A DNA stretch of 64,000 bases from Rhizobiales bacterium 62-47 (GCA_001899255.1 MKVX01000011.1:124001-188000); one strand, 5' to 3'. Shown: positions 52,139 through 62,086, counted from the stretch's first letter. The notes: a model not told the origin generated them from the letters alone. Numbers and translations: made by a program.

Positions 52139-53035
52139 CGTTGGTTCCTCGCGCCGGGGCCCCAAGGATTAAAGAAATCCCGATGCGACGGGTTCGTTCC
52201 ATTCCACCATGTTAGTCGGGTAGCCCCGGTGCAGAGTTTGAATAGGTGCACCTTTAACTTCCCAACGGAAGCGGAATGTCGTTAAGTCAAACCCCTCCAA
52301 GCTGGCGGCTTCACGAATGCCCCTTTGGCACATAGCGGGTCTGGTTGTGGTGATCACCGGTCTAGGCTGGATCGGATGCCCCGCGACCATGCGCGGTCGA
52401 AATCTGTTTCATTGCTCGCTTTGATCCTCACGATCAGCATGCCGATGCCCTCAGCGCGGCCGCTGAGAGGTTTGCCGGAGTCGGCCAAGCCGAGGGAGGA
52501 CCATTAGTCAGTATCGCGCCCATGCTACGGCTTAAACGCCCTTGCGATCGCAGCCACGCTCTCTGTTGCATTATCACCGCCGCCTAGCAGGCCCGCGCCG
52601 GCTCGGATGGCATGCTTTTATTTAAAGGAAGGGCATGCCGGACGCATTCGCGAACCGCTACGTCACGGAGTACAACAATAACAACAACCGGCGGGTGAAT
52701 TCATGCCGGGGGCACTTGATCCAATGATTTGCTTGGCCGAACTCTATGAGCGGCTTTGATCGTTTTTTCGTAATCAAATGAAATGTCTGCGTTACATAGA
52801 TATCCGCTCGAGTTAAATTTTTCTCCTTTAAGCGCGATGTCGAGAACGACATTGAAGCGGATATTGGGAAGATAAGTCGACTGACACGTGATCGCCACCT
52901 AGTGCGCCACATCAATCGAGAGACCCGGCTCCATGCCCCCGCACTCAAATTCACTTCGTAGCAGACTTTATTGGTTTTCGATCGGTACCCGCCTGAGCGC
53001 GCCTCAAGATTGAACACTCAGTCAAACTTCAACCG
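52139..53035. other. About 900 bp without a supported gene
   Basis: The frames found on both strands lack ribosome sites and family similarity. No repeats or hairpins stand out. Confidence 0.45.
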
Positions 53036-53230
53036 CTACGTGGCTTTGTTCTTGGCCGCTTCGGCGGCTACATTGCGAAACTCTTCTTGTGATCGAACCC
53101 CGCTCGCAGCAGATTGCAAGATGCATTCGGCCATCAATGCCTGGGTCGCAGTGTCCGGCATTGTGCTCTCAGTGGCTTGCGCAAGAGCGGCTTTCATTTT
53201 GGTAATCTGCTCTGGGGCGAAGATATTCAT
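53036..53230 (-). CDS. Small helical hypothetical protein
   Basis: A 64-residue protein (MNIFAPEQITKMKAALAQAT, then EECILQ-type helix and EEFRNVAAEAAKNKAT). GGAGAA lies 5 bases before the ATG at 53230, preferred over an earlier ATG. Ala/Lys-rich and fully helical by composition. Unknown family. Confidence 0.55.
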   Translation of the reverse strand: MNIFAPEQITKMKAALAQATESTMPDTATQALMAECILQSAASGVRSQEEFRNVAAEAAKNKAT

Positions 53231-53801
53231 TGCTTTCTCCATTTTCGGATAATCACATGTACCGGGTCCGTGTGTTCGCGGCATTGCCGAAGCTTGGCAA
53301 AGATGCGTCGGATTCATTAAACTTCAGACAGGTGACGTGCACTACTGCGAGGCAGTAAATGCTGGGCAGATTGAAATCAATGCATTCTTTGCAGCAATTG
53401 AATGGGAGCAGCAACTACGGCGTGAAGGATTCGCCGCACTGGCCCTGATGAAAGGGAAGGGTCAGCGATCAACCGACACCGCACTGATATGCTTGCTGCA
53501 TAAGTTGCGATCGAGACAAGCTGACTTTCGTTCTGCCAAAAACGAGCCCCCCAGCATGTGAGCAACGATCGCATCTTGCGCAAAGCGGGAGGCTTGTTCA
53601 CGCCTCCGCCCGACCTGTCGCCCGTACACCACAAGTCCCAGGGCCGTGCCGATGCGAATTCAGTGTCGGGAGAAAAGAGAGGTCCGAGTCTGCCCTGCGT
53701 CAAGTGCGTCAAGCATGGCGGATCACGAACAGGTGCGATAGTTCGATGGAACCGTAATCGGGTACGACGGTTGAGTTTTCTGGCCGGATGGAAAGCTCCC
53801 A
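53231..53801. other. No confident gene
   Basis: A 74-codon frame at 53337 has a protein-like piece (IEWEQQLRREGFAALALMKG) but no start signal and may be a remnant. The rest is probably the promoter side of the glycosyltransferase pair. Confidence 0.4.
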
Positions 53802-54917
53802 ATGAAAATTGCCCAGATTGCGCCCTTGATGGAGAGCGTGCCTCCCCGTCTTTACGGTGGAACCGAGCGAATCGTTTCCTATCTCAGCGATGAACTGGTT
53901 GCGCTCGGTCACGATGTGACCTTGTTTGCGAGCGGCGATTCGATCACGGCAGCCGAACTCGTGCCCTGCGTTCCGCACGCATTGCGGCTCGATGTCAATG
54001 TCCGCGACACGATTCCCTATTACATGCTCATGCTTGATCGCGTGAGGCGCATCGCCAGCGAGTTCGACGTCCTGCATTTCCACATCGACCAGTTTCACTT
54101 CCCGCTGTTCCGACCGATAGCGACCCGCACGATCACGACGTTGCATGGGAGGCAGGATCTCCCGGATTTGCTGCCGCTCTATCTGGGGTTCGACGATATG
54201 CCGCTGATATCGATTTCGAACGATCAGCGCCGTCCCGTCCCGCGTGCAAATTTCGCAGCGACGATCTATCACGGCATTCCGATCAACCTTCATCGCCCCG
54301 TGGCCGGACCGGGTGGCGACTATGTTGCTTTCCTCGGCCGCATCTCGCCGGAAAAGCGTCCGGATCGTGCGATCCGGATCGCCCGCGCCCTCGGCATAAC
54401 GCTCAAGATCGCGGCCAAGGTGGACCGCACCGACGAGGCTTACTTCCGAAGCCAGATCGAGCCGCTGCTTCATCAACCCGGCGTCGAGTTCATCGGCGAG
54501 ATCAACGAGCAGCGGAAAACCCGGTTCCTCAGCGATGCGCGCGCACTCATCTTTCCCATCGACTGGCCGGAACCGTTCGGCCTCTCCATGATCGAGGCGA
54601 TGGCATGCGGCACGCCGGTCCTGGCGTTTCGGCGCGGGTCGGCGCCGGAAATCATTGACAATGGTGTTACCGGCATCATGGTAGATACCGTCGACGAAGC
54701 GATCGCGGCCTTGCCGCAAGTCATGGCGCTCGACCGGAAAAAAGTGCGCCAGCGCTTCGAGCAGCGTTTCACCGCGACACGCATGGCCGAGGACTATATC
54801 GCGGTTTATCGCTCGCTGATCGACGCATCGCATACCCCTGACAACATAAGGGGGGATGTCGCGCCTCATCCGGTAGGCGGACTCGATACGAACATCCTGA
54901 GGTCTAGCCTTGTTTAA
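53802..54917 (+). CDS. Glycosyltransferase family 4 protein
   Basis: A 371-residue GT-B glycosyltransferase. The N-terminal acceptor domain begins MKIAQIAPLMESVPPRLYGG, with GGTERIVSYLSDELVALGHD next. The C-terminal donor domain has VAFLGRISPEKRPDRAIRIA (about residue 175) and FPIDWPEPFGLSMIEAMACG (EX7E motif, about residue 250). Sugar and acceptor are unknown. It overlaps the debranching-enzyme gene by 8 bp, and the pair is common in rhizobia, probably tied to storage or compatible-solute glucans (inference). Confidence 0.88.
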   Translation: MKIAQIAPLMESVPPRLYGGTERIVSYLSDELVALGHDVTLFASGDSITAAELVPCVPHALRLDVNVRDTIPYYMLMLDRVRRIASEFDVLHFHIDQFHFPLFRPIATRTITTLHGRQDLPDLLPLYLGFDDMPLISISNDQRRPVPRANFAATIYHGIPINLHRPVAGPGGDYVAFLGRISPEKRPDRAIRIARALGITLKIAAKVDRTDEAYFRSQIEPLLHQPGVEFIGEINEQRKTRFLSDARALIFPIDWPEPFGLSMIEAMACGTPVLAFRRGSAPEIIDNGVTGIMVDTVDEAIAALPQVMALDRKKVRQRFEQRFTATRMAEDYIAVYRSLIDASHTPDNIRGDVAPHPVGGLDTNILRSSLV

Positions 54918-57099
54918 GCAACAGACCACTGCCACGCTGTTCGAAGAACTTCCGGAGACACCTTTCTACATCCCGGCGACCGGGTCCTCCACCCGTCCGC
55001 GCCGCACGCTCAAATACGGCGACTGTTTCGCGGTGCTGGATAGTCATGCCGACATCGGAGCGACGGCGGGCGGACCTGACGGCATCTTCTTTCAGGACAC
55101 CCGCCACCTTTCGCGCCTCGAGATGCTGCTGGACGGAATGCAACTGTTGTTGCTGGGCTCGAATGTCCGCGACGACAATTCCATCTTGACCGTCGACCTG
55201 ACCAACCCGGATATTTACCTCAATGGCAATCTCATCCTGCCGAAGGATATGCTGCATATCGTTCGCACGCTGTTTGTCTGGCGAGGTGCGGTTTATCATC
55301 GGCTTCGATTGCAGAACCACTCCGACCGCGAGATCAATGTCCCGCTGACGTTCGACTTCTCCAGCGATTTCGCAGACCTGTTCGAGGTGCGCGGCTTGCA
55401 GCGCGCGCGGCGAGGCGTAACGATCTCGGAGGTTTCCGGGAATGCCAAGGTTACATTGATCAACCGGGGGCTCGACGACAAACGGCGGCATACCGCGCTT
55501 CTATTCGAGCCATCGCCAACGCAACTCTCTTCCGCGACCGCTTCTTATGAATTTAGTTTGCCGCCGCGCGGCAGCTACTCGATTTTCGTCACGGTGGACT
55601 GCACCAACAATAGCGTTGACCACCATTCGGTTCCCTTTCGAAAGGGCTTGCGAGCGGCATTCCAGGAGCACAAGACCGCAAGTCGCGGCATGGCAACCGT
55701 CACCACTTCCAACACCATCTTCAACGAGGTGTTATGCCGATCCATGGCAGACCTCGCCATGCTCACGACAACGACGGCTGAAGGTCCTTATCCTTATGCC
55801 GGCATTCCGTGGTATTCGACTACGTTCGGTCGCGACGGAATCGTCACCGCCTTGCAGATGCTCTGGTGCGATCCCCGTATCGCCAAGGGTGTGCTCCGAC
55901 GGCTAGCCGCTCACCAGGCGAAGCAGTTCGATACCCGCGCCGACGCCGAGCCCGGGAAAATTCTCCACGAAATGCGCAACGGTGAGATGGCCGCGCTGCA
56001 CGAGATTCCGTTCGGCCTCTATTATGGCAGCGTGGATGCGACACCGCTGTTCGTCATGCTGGCGGGGCTCTATACCGAGCACACCGGCGACGTCGAAACC
56101 CTGCACGAATTGTGGCCCTATATCGAAGCGGCGCTGGGCTGGATCGACGGGCCGGGTGACTCCGACCGTGACGGCTTCGTCGAATATCAGCGCGCCGACG
56201 ACATGGGTCTGGTCAATCAGGGCTGGAAGGATTCCCAAGACGCGATTTTCCACGCCGACGGTTCGCTTGCGCGCGGCCCCATCGCCCTTTGCGAGGTGCA
56301 GGGCTATGTCTTCGCGGCAAAGCGCCTGGTGGCGCGCGCCGCACGCCGGCTTGGCAAGCACGCGCGAGGCGACGCGCTGGATGCCCAGGCGACCCGGCTC
56401 GCGCTCCAGTTCGAATCCGCGTTCTGGTGCGATGACATCGGAACCTACGCGCTCGCCCTCGACGGCCAGAAGCAGCCTTGCCGCGTTCGGACTTCGAATG
56501 CCGGTCACGTGCTGTTCAGCGGCATCGCCGCACCGGAGCGCGCCGCAGCCGTGATGCGCGACCTGATGCGGCCGTCCTTCTTTTCCGGATGGGGCATTCG
56601 TACCGTGGCGCGCGAGGAGCGCCGCTACAACCCGATGTCCTATCACAACGGGTCGGTTTGGCCGCACGACAACTCGCTCATCGCGGCAGGGTTTGCGCGC
56701 TATGGGCACAAGGACGCGATCGACCGTGTGTTTAAGGGCCTGTTCGATGCCGCAAGCTACATGGATTTGCGGCGCCTGCCTGAGCTCTATTGCGGCTTCC
56801 AGCGCGGCCGTGAGCGCGGACCCACGCTTTATCCGGTCGCGTGTTCGCCACAAGCCTGGGCGGCAGGCACTCCGCTGCTGCTCCTCCAAGCTTCGCTTGG
56901 GCTCGAATTCGATCCGGACCAGCACGAGATCCTGCTGCGTAACCCGCGGCTTCCACAGTTCCTCGATGAGGTGACGCTGCGAAATCTGCGGTTGGGCCAC
57001 TCGGCCGTCGATCTGATGCTGCGCCGCCATGGCACCGATGTATCGTTGCAGGTCCTGCGCAACGAAGGCCAGATCCGGGTTGCAGCCGTGTATTCGTGA
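54910..57099 (+). CDS. Amylo-alpha-1,6-glucosidase / glycogen-debranching-type protein
   Basis: A 729-residue protein. The N-terminal beta-sandwich domain is the GDE N-terminal type (LKYGDCFAVLDSHADIGATA, then FFQDTRHLSRLEMLLDGM). The C-terminal (alpha/alpha)6 barrel is of the glycogen-debranching kind (PYAGIPWYSTTFGRDGIVTA near residue 297; DGFVEYQRADDMGLVNQGWK near residue 420; YNPMSYHNGSVWPHDNSLIA near residue 577). No signal peptide, so it acts in the cytoplasm. It starts at a TTG within the glycosyltransferase end, showing translational coupling. Confidence 0.9.
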   Translation: MFKQQTTATLFEELPETPFYIPATGSSTRPRRTLKYGDCFAVLDSHADIGATAGGPDGIFFQDTRHLSRLEMLLDGMQLLLLGSNVRDDNSILTVDLTNPDIYLNGNLILPKDMLHIVRTLFVWRGAVYHRLRLQNHSDREINVPLTFDFSSDFADLFEVRGLQRARRGVTISEVSGNAKVTLINRGLDDKRRHTALLFEPSPTQLSSATASYEFSLPPRGSYSIFVTVDCTNNSVDHHSVPFRKGLRAAFQEHKTASRGMATVTTSNTIFNEVLCRSMADLAMLTTTTAEGPYPYAGIPWYSTTFGRDGIVTALQMLWCDPRIAKGVLRRLAAHQAKQFDTRADAEPGKILHEMRNGEMAALHEIPFGLYYGSVDATPLFVMLAGLYTEHTGDVETLHELWPYIEAALGWIDGPGDSDRDGFVEYQRADDMGLVNQGWKDSQDAIFHADGSLARGPIALCEVQGYVFAAKRLVARAARRLGKHARGDALDAQATRLALQFESAFWCDDIGTYALALDGQKQPCRVRTSNAGHVLFSGIAAPERAAAVMRDLMRPSFFSGWGIRTVAREERRYNPMSYHNGSVWPHDNSLIAAGFARYGHKDAIDRVFKGLFDAASYMDLRRLPELYCGFQRGRERGPTLYPVACSPQAWAAGTPLLLLQASLGLEFDPDQHEILLRNPRLPQFLDEVTLRNLRLGHSAVDLMLRRHGTDVSLQVLRNEGQIRVAAVYS

Positions 57100-57239
57100 T
57101 GCACCTGCACCCACTGTAGTTTAGTCTTCGGCGGCAGCGCGCGGCCATTCGCGGCGTTGGAGATCCGGAGTGTCGAGAGCGAAGCTGTTGCCATCGTCGA
57201 TTAATGTCGATCTTGGATGACCCGTAGCTCGACTGTCAT

Positions 57240-57758
57240 GTGTTTGTGCTGCTTGTGTCGAGCGTGACGCCGACACCGCATAGCTGTTGGGTGGTAGTGG
57301 CTGCATGACTTTCGCACATTGCTCGGAGGTCATGCAGATCGGCATTAAGATCGACGGCATAGACCCGCATGTCGCCTTCCAGAGCGGGCTCGCTGGTTGC
57401 CTGCAGGAAGCGAACGCGATGGTAGCGTGTTTCGGCAATAGCCCTCTCGATCGTACGCCCGGCATAGAAAACGCCATACGTTCCGTTCGTAAAGCGATCC
57501 CCGTCCGGATTGAGGTGGGCGAACGCAGCCATAATCGACGTGCTACCCGGTCCGGACACTCTGTCCTCGGGTGCCAAGAGGAGAGTGTCCCCCGCCTCCT
57601 CGCGCAGCCTGTCATTAGTCATCGCCTCAATCTGAAAGACTGCCTCAAGGTCGGCAGGATCGGCGACAGCTTCAAAGAGATTGACGGGTGGAAACCGGCT
57701 CGGGCGCGATCCGGAAGCAGGGGCGCCATTCGATCTTTGCTATCGGGATGTCCGTCAT
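57240..57758 (-). pseudogene. Broken RES-domain toxin gene
   Basis: RES toxins degrade NAD+. The gene starts at ATG 57758 (MTDIPIAKIEWRPCFRI), shifts frame near 57705 and continues PVNLFEAVADPADLEAVFQI, then GPGSTSIMAAFAHLNPDGDR, then GVFYAGRTIERAIAETRYHR, which contains the expected Arg/Tyr/Glu residues. From about 57300 the end (usually a further 70 residues) is lost in another shift (CGVGVTLDTSSTNT). It overlaps the antitoxin remnant (TGATG). Confidence 0.8.
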
Positions 57759-57935
57759 CAACCGCGCTGCGCATCCAGATACTGGCGACGACATAGAGGT
57801 CTGCGACATTGCCGGACGTCATGCGATCAAGCGCCGACCGACCGCCGAAAATCCCGGCAGTATTAGACTTCCGTACCCAATGGTCGGCCGTCTTTGGAAG
57901 AAGAATATGCAATGTCGGCCATCCTTGAGGACGCG
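57758..57935 (-). pseudogene. Truncated MbcA/Xre-type antitoxin gene
   Basis: Only the C-terminal part is left: NTAGIFGGRSALDRMTSGNV, then ADLYVV. A one-base loss separates it from the normal end RQYLDAQRG, whose stop (TGA at 57758-57760) overlaps the RES start. The N-terminal helical domain is missing. Both genes of the module are thus dead. Confidence 0.7.
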
Positions 57936-57950
57936 CCGGCGATATCAAAA

Positions 57951-58375
57951 AGTTCGGTCACAAGGACGACGGTGTGATCAAAGCCGGGCTCCGGCCTCGC
58001 TTATAGAGCCTACCGAAGCTTTCTTTCCGCATAGCGGAAGCCGCCGATCACGCAATCCGCGATCAGCATCTCTGATCTCTGCATGCCTTCACGGTTGCCG
58101 GCCTGATAGGCGAGTGGAGGGGTTTTGCGATAACCCCCTCGCTCTACTCGCGCGGACCTTCAACCAGCATTTAGCGCGCCTCGGGTTAGGGTTGGAGGGC
58201 GAAAGTCGCAAACGTCATTCAATTTGCCGGAAGTCGGCACCGTGCGGAAGTCGCTTGGCAGCAACCTCCGTCCTTGGACCCGCTCAAACGGACTCGCTAC
58301 CTGCTGCTGGACTCGCTCACCACACCCTTTACAGAAGTCTAGGGTGCGGGTCGTTCCCGAAGTTGCCAGCCGGAC
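57951..58375. other. No gene recognised
   Basis: The interval between the toxin-antitoxin remnant and the PLP-fold gene shows no protein-like frame with a start signal, and no clear repeat. Confidence 0.4.
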
Positions 58376-59662
58376 TTATCGATTGTTTTGAACCCACCAC
58401 TTGCCGATCGCCGTCACGAGATCATTCCATAACGCTGTCGGCAAGTCGGGCACGGCCACCCGAACGCTGTATTGCTCCGAAGTGGCGTCGTGAAACCACT
58501 CGGTCGCGGCGAAGTCAAAACCGAAACTTCCGGCATGTCGGATGGGATAAGTCTTACGCAACTCGCCGCTCATGGCCTCGGCCACTCGCCGAGCATCGAC
58601 CTCATCAAGCGGTCGCCTGGAACGGAGCGTCACATAGAGGCCATGAACGAAGTGGAGCTCGGCCGCAAGAATGGGGAGCTCGCGCGCAAAACGTCGGGTC
58701 GCAAAGCGGCTATTGCACAAGATGGCTGCGATGCGCCCCCTCGTGAGTGCCCAGTATTTTTTGCTTCCGACATAGGGCGGGAAATGCGCAGGCAGCGCCG
58801 CGCTCCCGAGTAGCCGGACGGCATTGCGGGTTTCCTCAGCCAAACGTTCGAGAACCGAGGGATTTGAGTCTGCTCTCGCCTCTTGCCAATCGACGAAAAC
58901 CGCAGAGCCGAGCCTCCCGTATTCCGATCCCAGGGTGTCGAGCTTGTTATGACTGCGCACCAAGACGGTCGGGATTCGGTATCGTCGCGCCCAGCGCAGA
59001 ACGCGCCGGATACGCCCCGAGCTTCCAGAGAAGCAGGTGGTGTCGAACATCAGCAGATCAAGCGCAGACCCGTCACAATGCAAGACAGACTCAAACGCCC
59101 GGGCAGATACGCAAGAATCCAGCAGAAAGATTCTGGGCGCATCACCGCGGCCAAGCGAATCTGGGAGCGGCAGCGCCAGGGAAACAATCTGACGGTTCGG
59201 GACAAAGCGCTCCACTAGCTCCAGCGTTTCACCGTAAGAACCAGGCAGCGCTAGAACGTCTGCTCTGGCAAAGATCGGCAGGGACGCCAGCAGCAACGCC
59301 GAAATTGCAGCCATTCCGGAGGATGTATAGATCGTTTCGCGCGCACGGTCGCACTCTAAACCATAGAAAGATGGCCCGCTAACATGTAGATCTGCACGCT
59401 GGTAATCGTATCTAAATACGAATTGCCCGCTCTTTGGCCGCGCCGCGGCTGACCAAGCCGTCTCGGTCGCGTTCCAGTCCTGGAGTTCATGGTCCGCGCG
59501 CAATGCGGCGGTCAGTTGAAACTTCGCCGCGATGACTTCCTCCACCGAACGTGGGCGAGACAGCTGTCGCGGTTCTCTCAGAGAATCGTTGATCAATCCG
59601 ATTTCGCGGTATTTCCGCTCCAGATAAGCTTCAATGGACTCCATGCGGCTCTCGTGATTCAT
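58376..59662 (-). CDS. PLP-dependent fold-type-I-like protein of unknown role
   Basis: A 428-residue protein. SSGMAAISALLLASL (residues 114-128) is the glycine-rich phosphate-binding region as in Cys/Met-metabolism PLP enzymes. ALPGSYGETLELV (138-150) gives the stacking Tyr. LMFDTTCFSGSSG (204-216) carries the Asp that contacts the pyridine nitrogen. VRSHNKLDTLGSEYGRLGSA (from residue 235) carries the Lys for the Schiff base (K240). N- and C-terminal regions do not match any enzyme I know. The pattern speaks for a working PLP site; substrate unknown. The start is chosen at ATG 59662; an ATG 18 bp inside and earlier in-frame starts exist. No partner gene is adjacent. Confidence 0.65.
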   Translation of the reverse strand: MNHESRMESIEAYLERKYREIGLINDSLREPRQLSRPRSVEEVIAAKFQLTAALRADHELQDWNATETAWSAAARPKSGQFVFRYDYQRADLHVSGPSFYGLECDRARETIYTSSGMAAISALLLASLPIFARADVLALPGSYGETLELVERFVPNRQIVSLALPLPDSLGRGDAPRIFLLDSCVSARAFESVLHCDGSALDLLMFDTTCFSGSSGRIRRVLRWARRYRIPTVLVRSHNKLDTLGSEYGRLGSAVFVDWQEARADSNPSVLERLAEETRNAVRLLGSAALPAHFPPYVGSKKYWALTRGRIAAILCNSRFATRRFARELPILAAELHFVHGLYVTLRSRRPLDEVDARRVAEAMSGELRKTYPIRHAGSFGFDFAATEWFHDATSEQYSVRVAVPDLPTALWNDLVTAIGKWWVQNNR

Positions 59663-59759
59663 GCGTTGGATGCGCCCCTGGTCAACGCCGACTGTGCCAC
59701 CGAGGTTCAATCGTCGACGACACCGGGACACCAATAGTGCGAGGACCCCACCACCTGTA

Positions 59760-60310
59760 ACGCGATGAGCGCGTTTTACTGCTGCACCCAGCCAAGTCGT
59801 TTGTTGCGCTATCTATGCCCGGTCTCGACCGACGCCGGGGCTAGAGCAGGAGTTCAACTCACTAGATGCCCAATTCGATGCGGCGCAGGCCTAGATCCGC
59901 AGCCGGCTGGACCATTGATTCGAACGCGCTATGACGACGGCGGCTTCTCCGGCGGCTCAACCGACCGGCCTGCCCTCCAGCAACTTCTGGCCGACATCAG
60001 GAATGAATGTCATTGTCGTCTATAAAGTAGATCGTCTAACGTGATCGCTGGCCGACTCCGCCAAGATTGGCGAACTGTTCGACTCCCCCGGTGTATCGTT
60101 CTTGTCCGTGTCCCAGCACTTCAATACCACCACCTCGATGGGACGTCTGACCCTCAACGTGCTGCGATCTTTTGCCAGTTCGCGGGAGGTCACCTCGGTA
60201 CGCATCCGGGACAAGATCGCCGCCTCCAAACGCAAGGACTAGTGCGTCGACGACGTAGTCCCGCTGGGCTACCTGCCAAGGACCACCGCCCTCAACAGAA
60301 ACAACACCAT
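59760..60310 (+). pseudogene. Decayed serine site-specific recombinase
   Basis: Pieces in different frames line up with the catalytic domain of large serine recombinases: VSTDAGA near 59830, then SLDAQFDAAQ; RYDDGGFSGGSTDRPALQQL near 59930; NVIVVYKVDRLT near 60010; PGVSFLSVSQHFNTTTSMGR, then LTLNVL; VRIRDKIAASKRKD near 60210; VPLGYLP. At least three shifts and stop codons separate them, and the long C-terminal domain is absent. It marks former mobile DNA. Confidence 0.8.
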
Positions 60311-60382
60311 CCACCTCGACCCGCGAGCGTGTTCACGTGTCATTTCGGGAACATTACATTGGTCGCAGGCGTTCTCCACCGT

Positions 60383-60865
60383 ATGGATGACTTTCTCGGC
60401 CGGTTCGGCCATACAACATGGCTTCCGTTCAGCGTGATTGCTGCTCGACTCATGCTAGCAGCCGTACTCGGCTCGTTGGTCGGTATTGAGCGCGAATGGC
60501 GTAACCGCCCTGCGGGCCTCCGCACTCACATACTTGTATGTTTATCGACCGCCGCGATTGCAATTCTCACTATCGAGATAACTCACGTCGACGTCTTCGA
60601 TGGACACGAGATTAGAATTGATCCAATCCGTCTAGTGGAAGCAACAACTGCCGGTGTCGCGTTTCTGGCGGCGGGCCTCATCTTTTTCGCAAAAGGCGAA
60701 GTTCACGGCCTGACGACTGGCGCAGGTATGTGGTTGGCGGGCTGCATCGGCTTAGCCGTTGGTTTAGGATTCTGGCAGATTGCAGTTCTGGCTACGGTTC
60801 TTGCACTTGTCGTACTTGGAGTCCTGCAGTTCATAGACTCCAACTCCAAGGACGCGAGACCTTGA
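60383..60865 (+). CDS. MgtC/SapB family membrane protein
   Basis: A 160-residue protein with the MgtC layout: helices at about 14-35 (FSVIAARLMLAAVLGSLVGI), 45-62, 78-100 and 108-135. The conserved GIEREWRNRPAGLRTHILVC and TGAGMWLAGCIGLAVGLGFW are present. MgtC-type proteins are linked to magnesium limitation and control of the F-type ATPase in other bacteria. ATG 60383 is chosen since the upstream part of the frame belongs to the recombinase remnant. Confidence 0.88.
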   Translation: MDDFLGRFGHTTWLPFSVIAARLMLAAVLGSLVGIEREWRNRPAGLRTHILVCLSTAAIAILTIEITHVDVFDGHEIRIDPIRLVEATTAGVAFLAAGLIFFAKGEVHGLTTGAGMWLAGCIGLAVGLGFWQIAVLATVLALVVLGVLQFIDSNSKDARP

Positions 60866-60989
60866 ACATCTAGGTCTTTTTTGCAAACCCAAAGCCGAAA
60901 TTAAGCCAACACCAACCGGTTTTTGAATTGCCTAAGCCCAGCACTGAGACTGTTATTAACTATGCCGGTATTGATGAATTCCGTGCGAT

Positions 60990-61156
60990 GCCAACCCGCG
61001 TCGGATTTCTCCCCCGTGATTTACGGATGTACCGGTGCCAAGCTCATCGGACGATATGAGATACCCGCAAGTAGAACTGATTCGAAGAAGGCGTTCGGCG
61101 TGGTAAGACGCGCACTCGATGCCGCCGGTGCAGCTCTGGGCAGTTTTGACCATTGA
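60990..61156 (+). pseudogene. Fragment of a DUF3147-type gene
   Basis: The end of this frame (IGRYEIPASRTDSKKAFG, then RRALDAAGAALGSFDH) matches the middle of the protein at 29206-29838 (IERHEIRRKREAG, ALDAAGAALGSLAM). Membrane helices on both sides are missing. Confidence 0.6.
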
Positions 61157-61159
61157 CCG

Positions 61160-61530
61160 ACTTGCAATCGTCGCGCCGTACTCCTTATAGGAACCGCCGC
61201 GGCTTCCGACACACTCTTTCCCGCCGCGTCGACCACGCGGCCTACCCTGTCTGAAAGGTCATCCATCGCCTCCTTCGCGTCATCGATCGTGAGACCTTGC
61301 TTGCATGCTTCGTCCGCCACGGTTTCGACGACAGCCGTCGCAACAGTGGTCGCCTTCTCGATCTGCTGGTCTGCGATTTCGGAAGCCTTGTTCCTCAAGG
61401 TCTCGCTGGATTCGCGAAGGTATGATTTTTCGATGTCGGTATTCGGCAAAGCCGCGGCGATGCCGGCACCTATCGCCAATCCGACGGCGCCCAATGCAAG
61501 GGGCTGAGCTTTGAGCAGGTCGGTCAGATT
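61160..61530 (-). pseudogene. Truncated paralogue of the 206-residue membrane protein
   Basis: PLALGAVGLAIGAGIAAALP, then NTDIEKSYLRESSETLRNKA and GLTIDDAKEAMDDLSDRVGR match the second half of the product at 21985-22605. The first 90 residues are replaced by unrelated sequence. It abuts the DUF3147 fragment; the pair is a composite of two pieces of the 22-30 kb island. Confidence 0.75.
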
Positions 61531-61744
61531 GCCTCGCACTGCACAGAACATCGGCAGAAGGCAGCACGGCCTTTGCATATTCCGAGGCCAAGCGAGTCGC
61601 GATCCGGTGATGTTTGCCTATATGGCGATGTCGCAAGCGATTCACCGCAACGAAGAACCGCGTCTCGGCCCGGGTAAGATGACCGGGGAAAAGCACGGAT
61701 TGGCGCCGGAGGTAATCCATCAGCCGGGACGTCGGCAGGCGTAG
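61531..61744. other. Short unassigned interval
   Basis: Only out-of-frame pieces; possibly the disordered start of the 61160-61530 remnant. No gene is supported. Confidence 0.35.
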
Positions 61745-62086
61745 TTACCAAGGGCGCACGGCGTGTAGAATGTTCCCTGACAGCGCTGGCTTTGAAAGGA
61801 AACGTGCCCTCGCGGGCATTTCATCCGCGGCCGGAGTCTGATTTCCGGACATCACGACGATGTTTACCGGAGGCCATCTATCGCGAACCGCCGCAGCCAA
61901 TTTTAAGCCGTCCATTGAGCCCGGCAGATCGATGTCGGTCATCAGGATCTCGATAGGATGGCGATCGAGGATCTTGATCGCTTGATCAGCCGACGAAGCC
62001 GTAAACACTTCGTGGCCAGCGCGCTCCAAGGCATCTTGCACGTAGATCAGGAGGATTAGCTCATCTTCAACAACAAGTACTTTCAC
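61745..62086 (-). CDS. Single-domain response regulator
   Basis: A 113-residue receiver domain without output domain. The acidic pair E7/D8 (VVEDELILL), phospho-acceptor D51 (MTDIDLPGSMDG), Ser80 (VVMSGNQ) and K99 (RFLSKPAL) are all present. Such stand-alone regulators serve HWE kinases in alphaproteobacteria; the HWE kinase at 42686 is a candidate partner (inference). No kinase is next to it. Confidence 0.9.
   Translation of the reverse strand: MKVLVVEDELILLIYVQDALERAGHEVFTASSADQAIKILDRHPIEILMTDIDLPGSMDGLKLAAAVRDRWPPVNIVVMSGNQTPAADEMPARARFLSKPALSGNILHAVRPW

Noticed and set aside
60041-60382. Long N-terminal part of the MgtC frame
   Set aside because: That part is the recombinase remnant in another frame; MgtC proteins start near the ATG at 60383.
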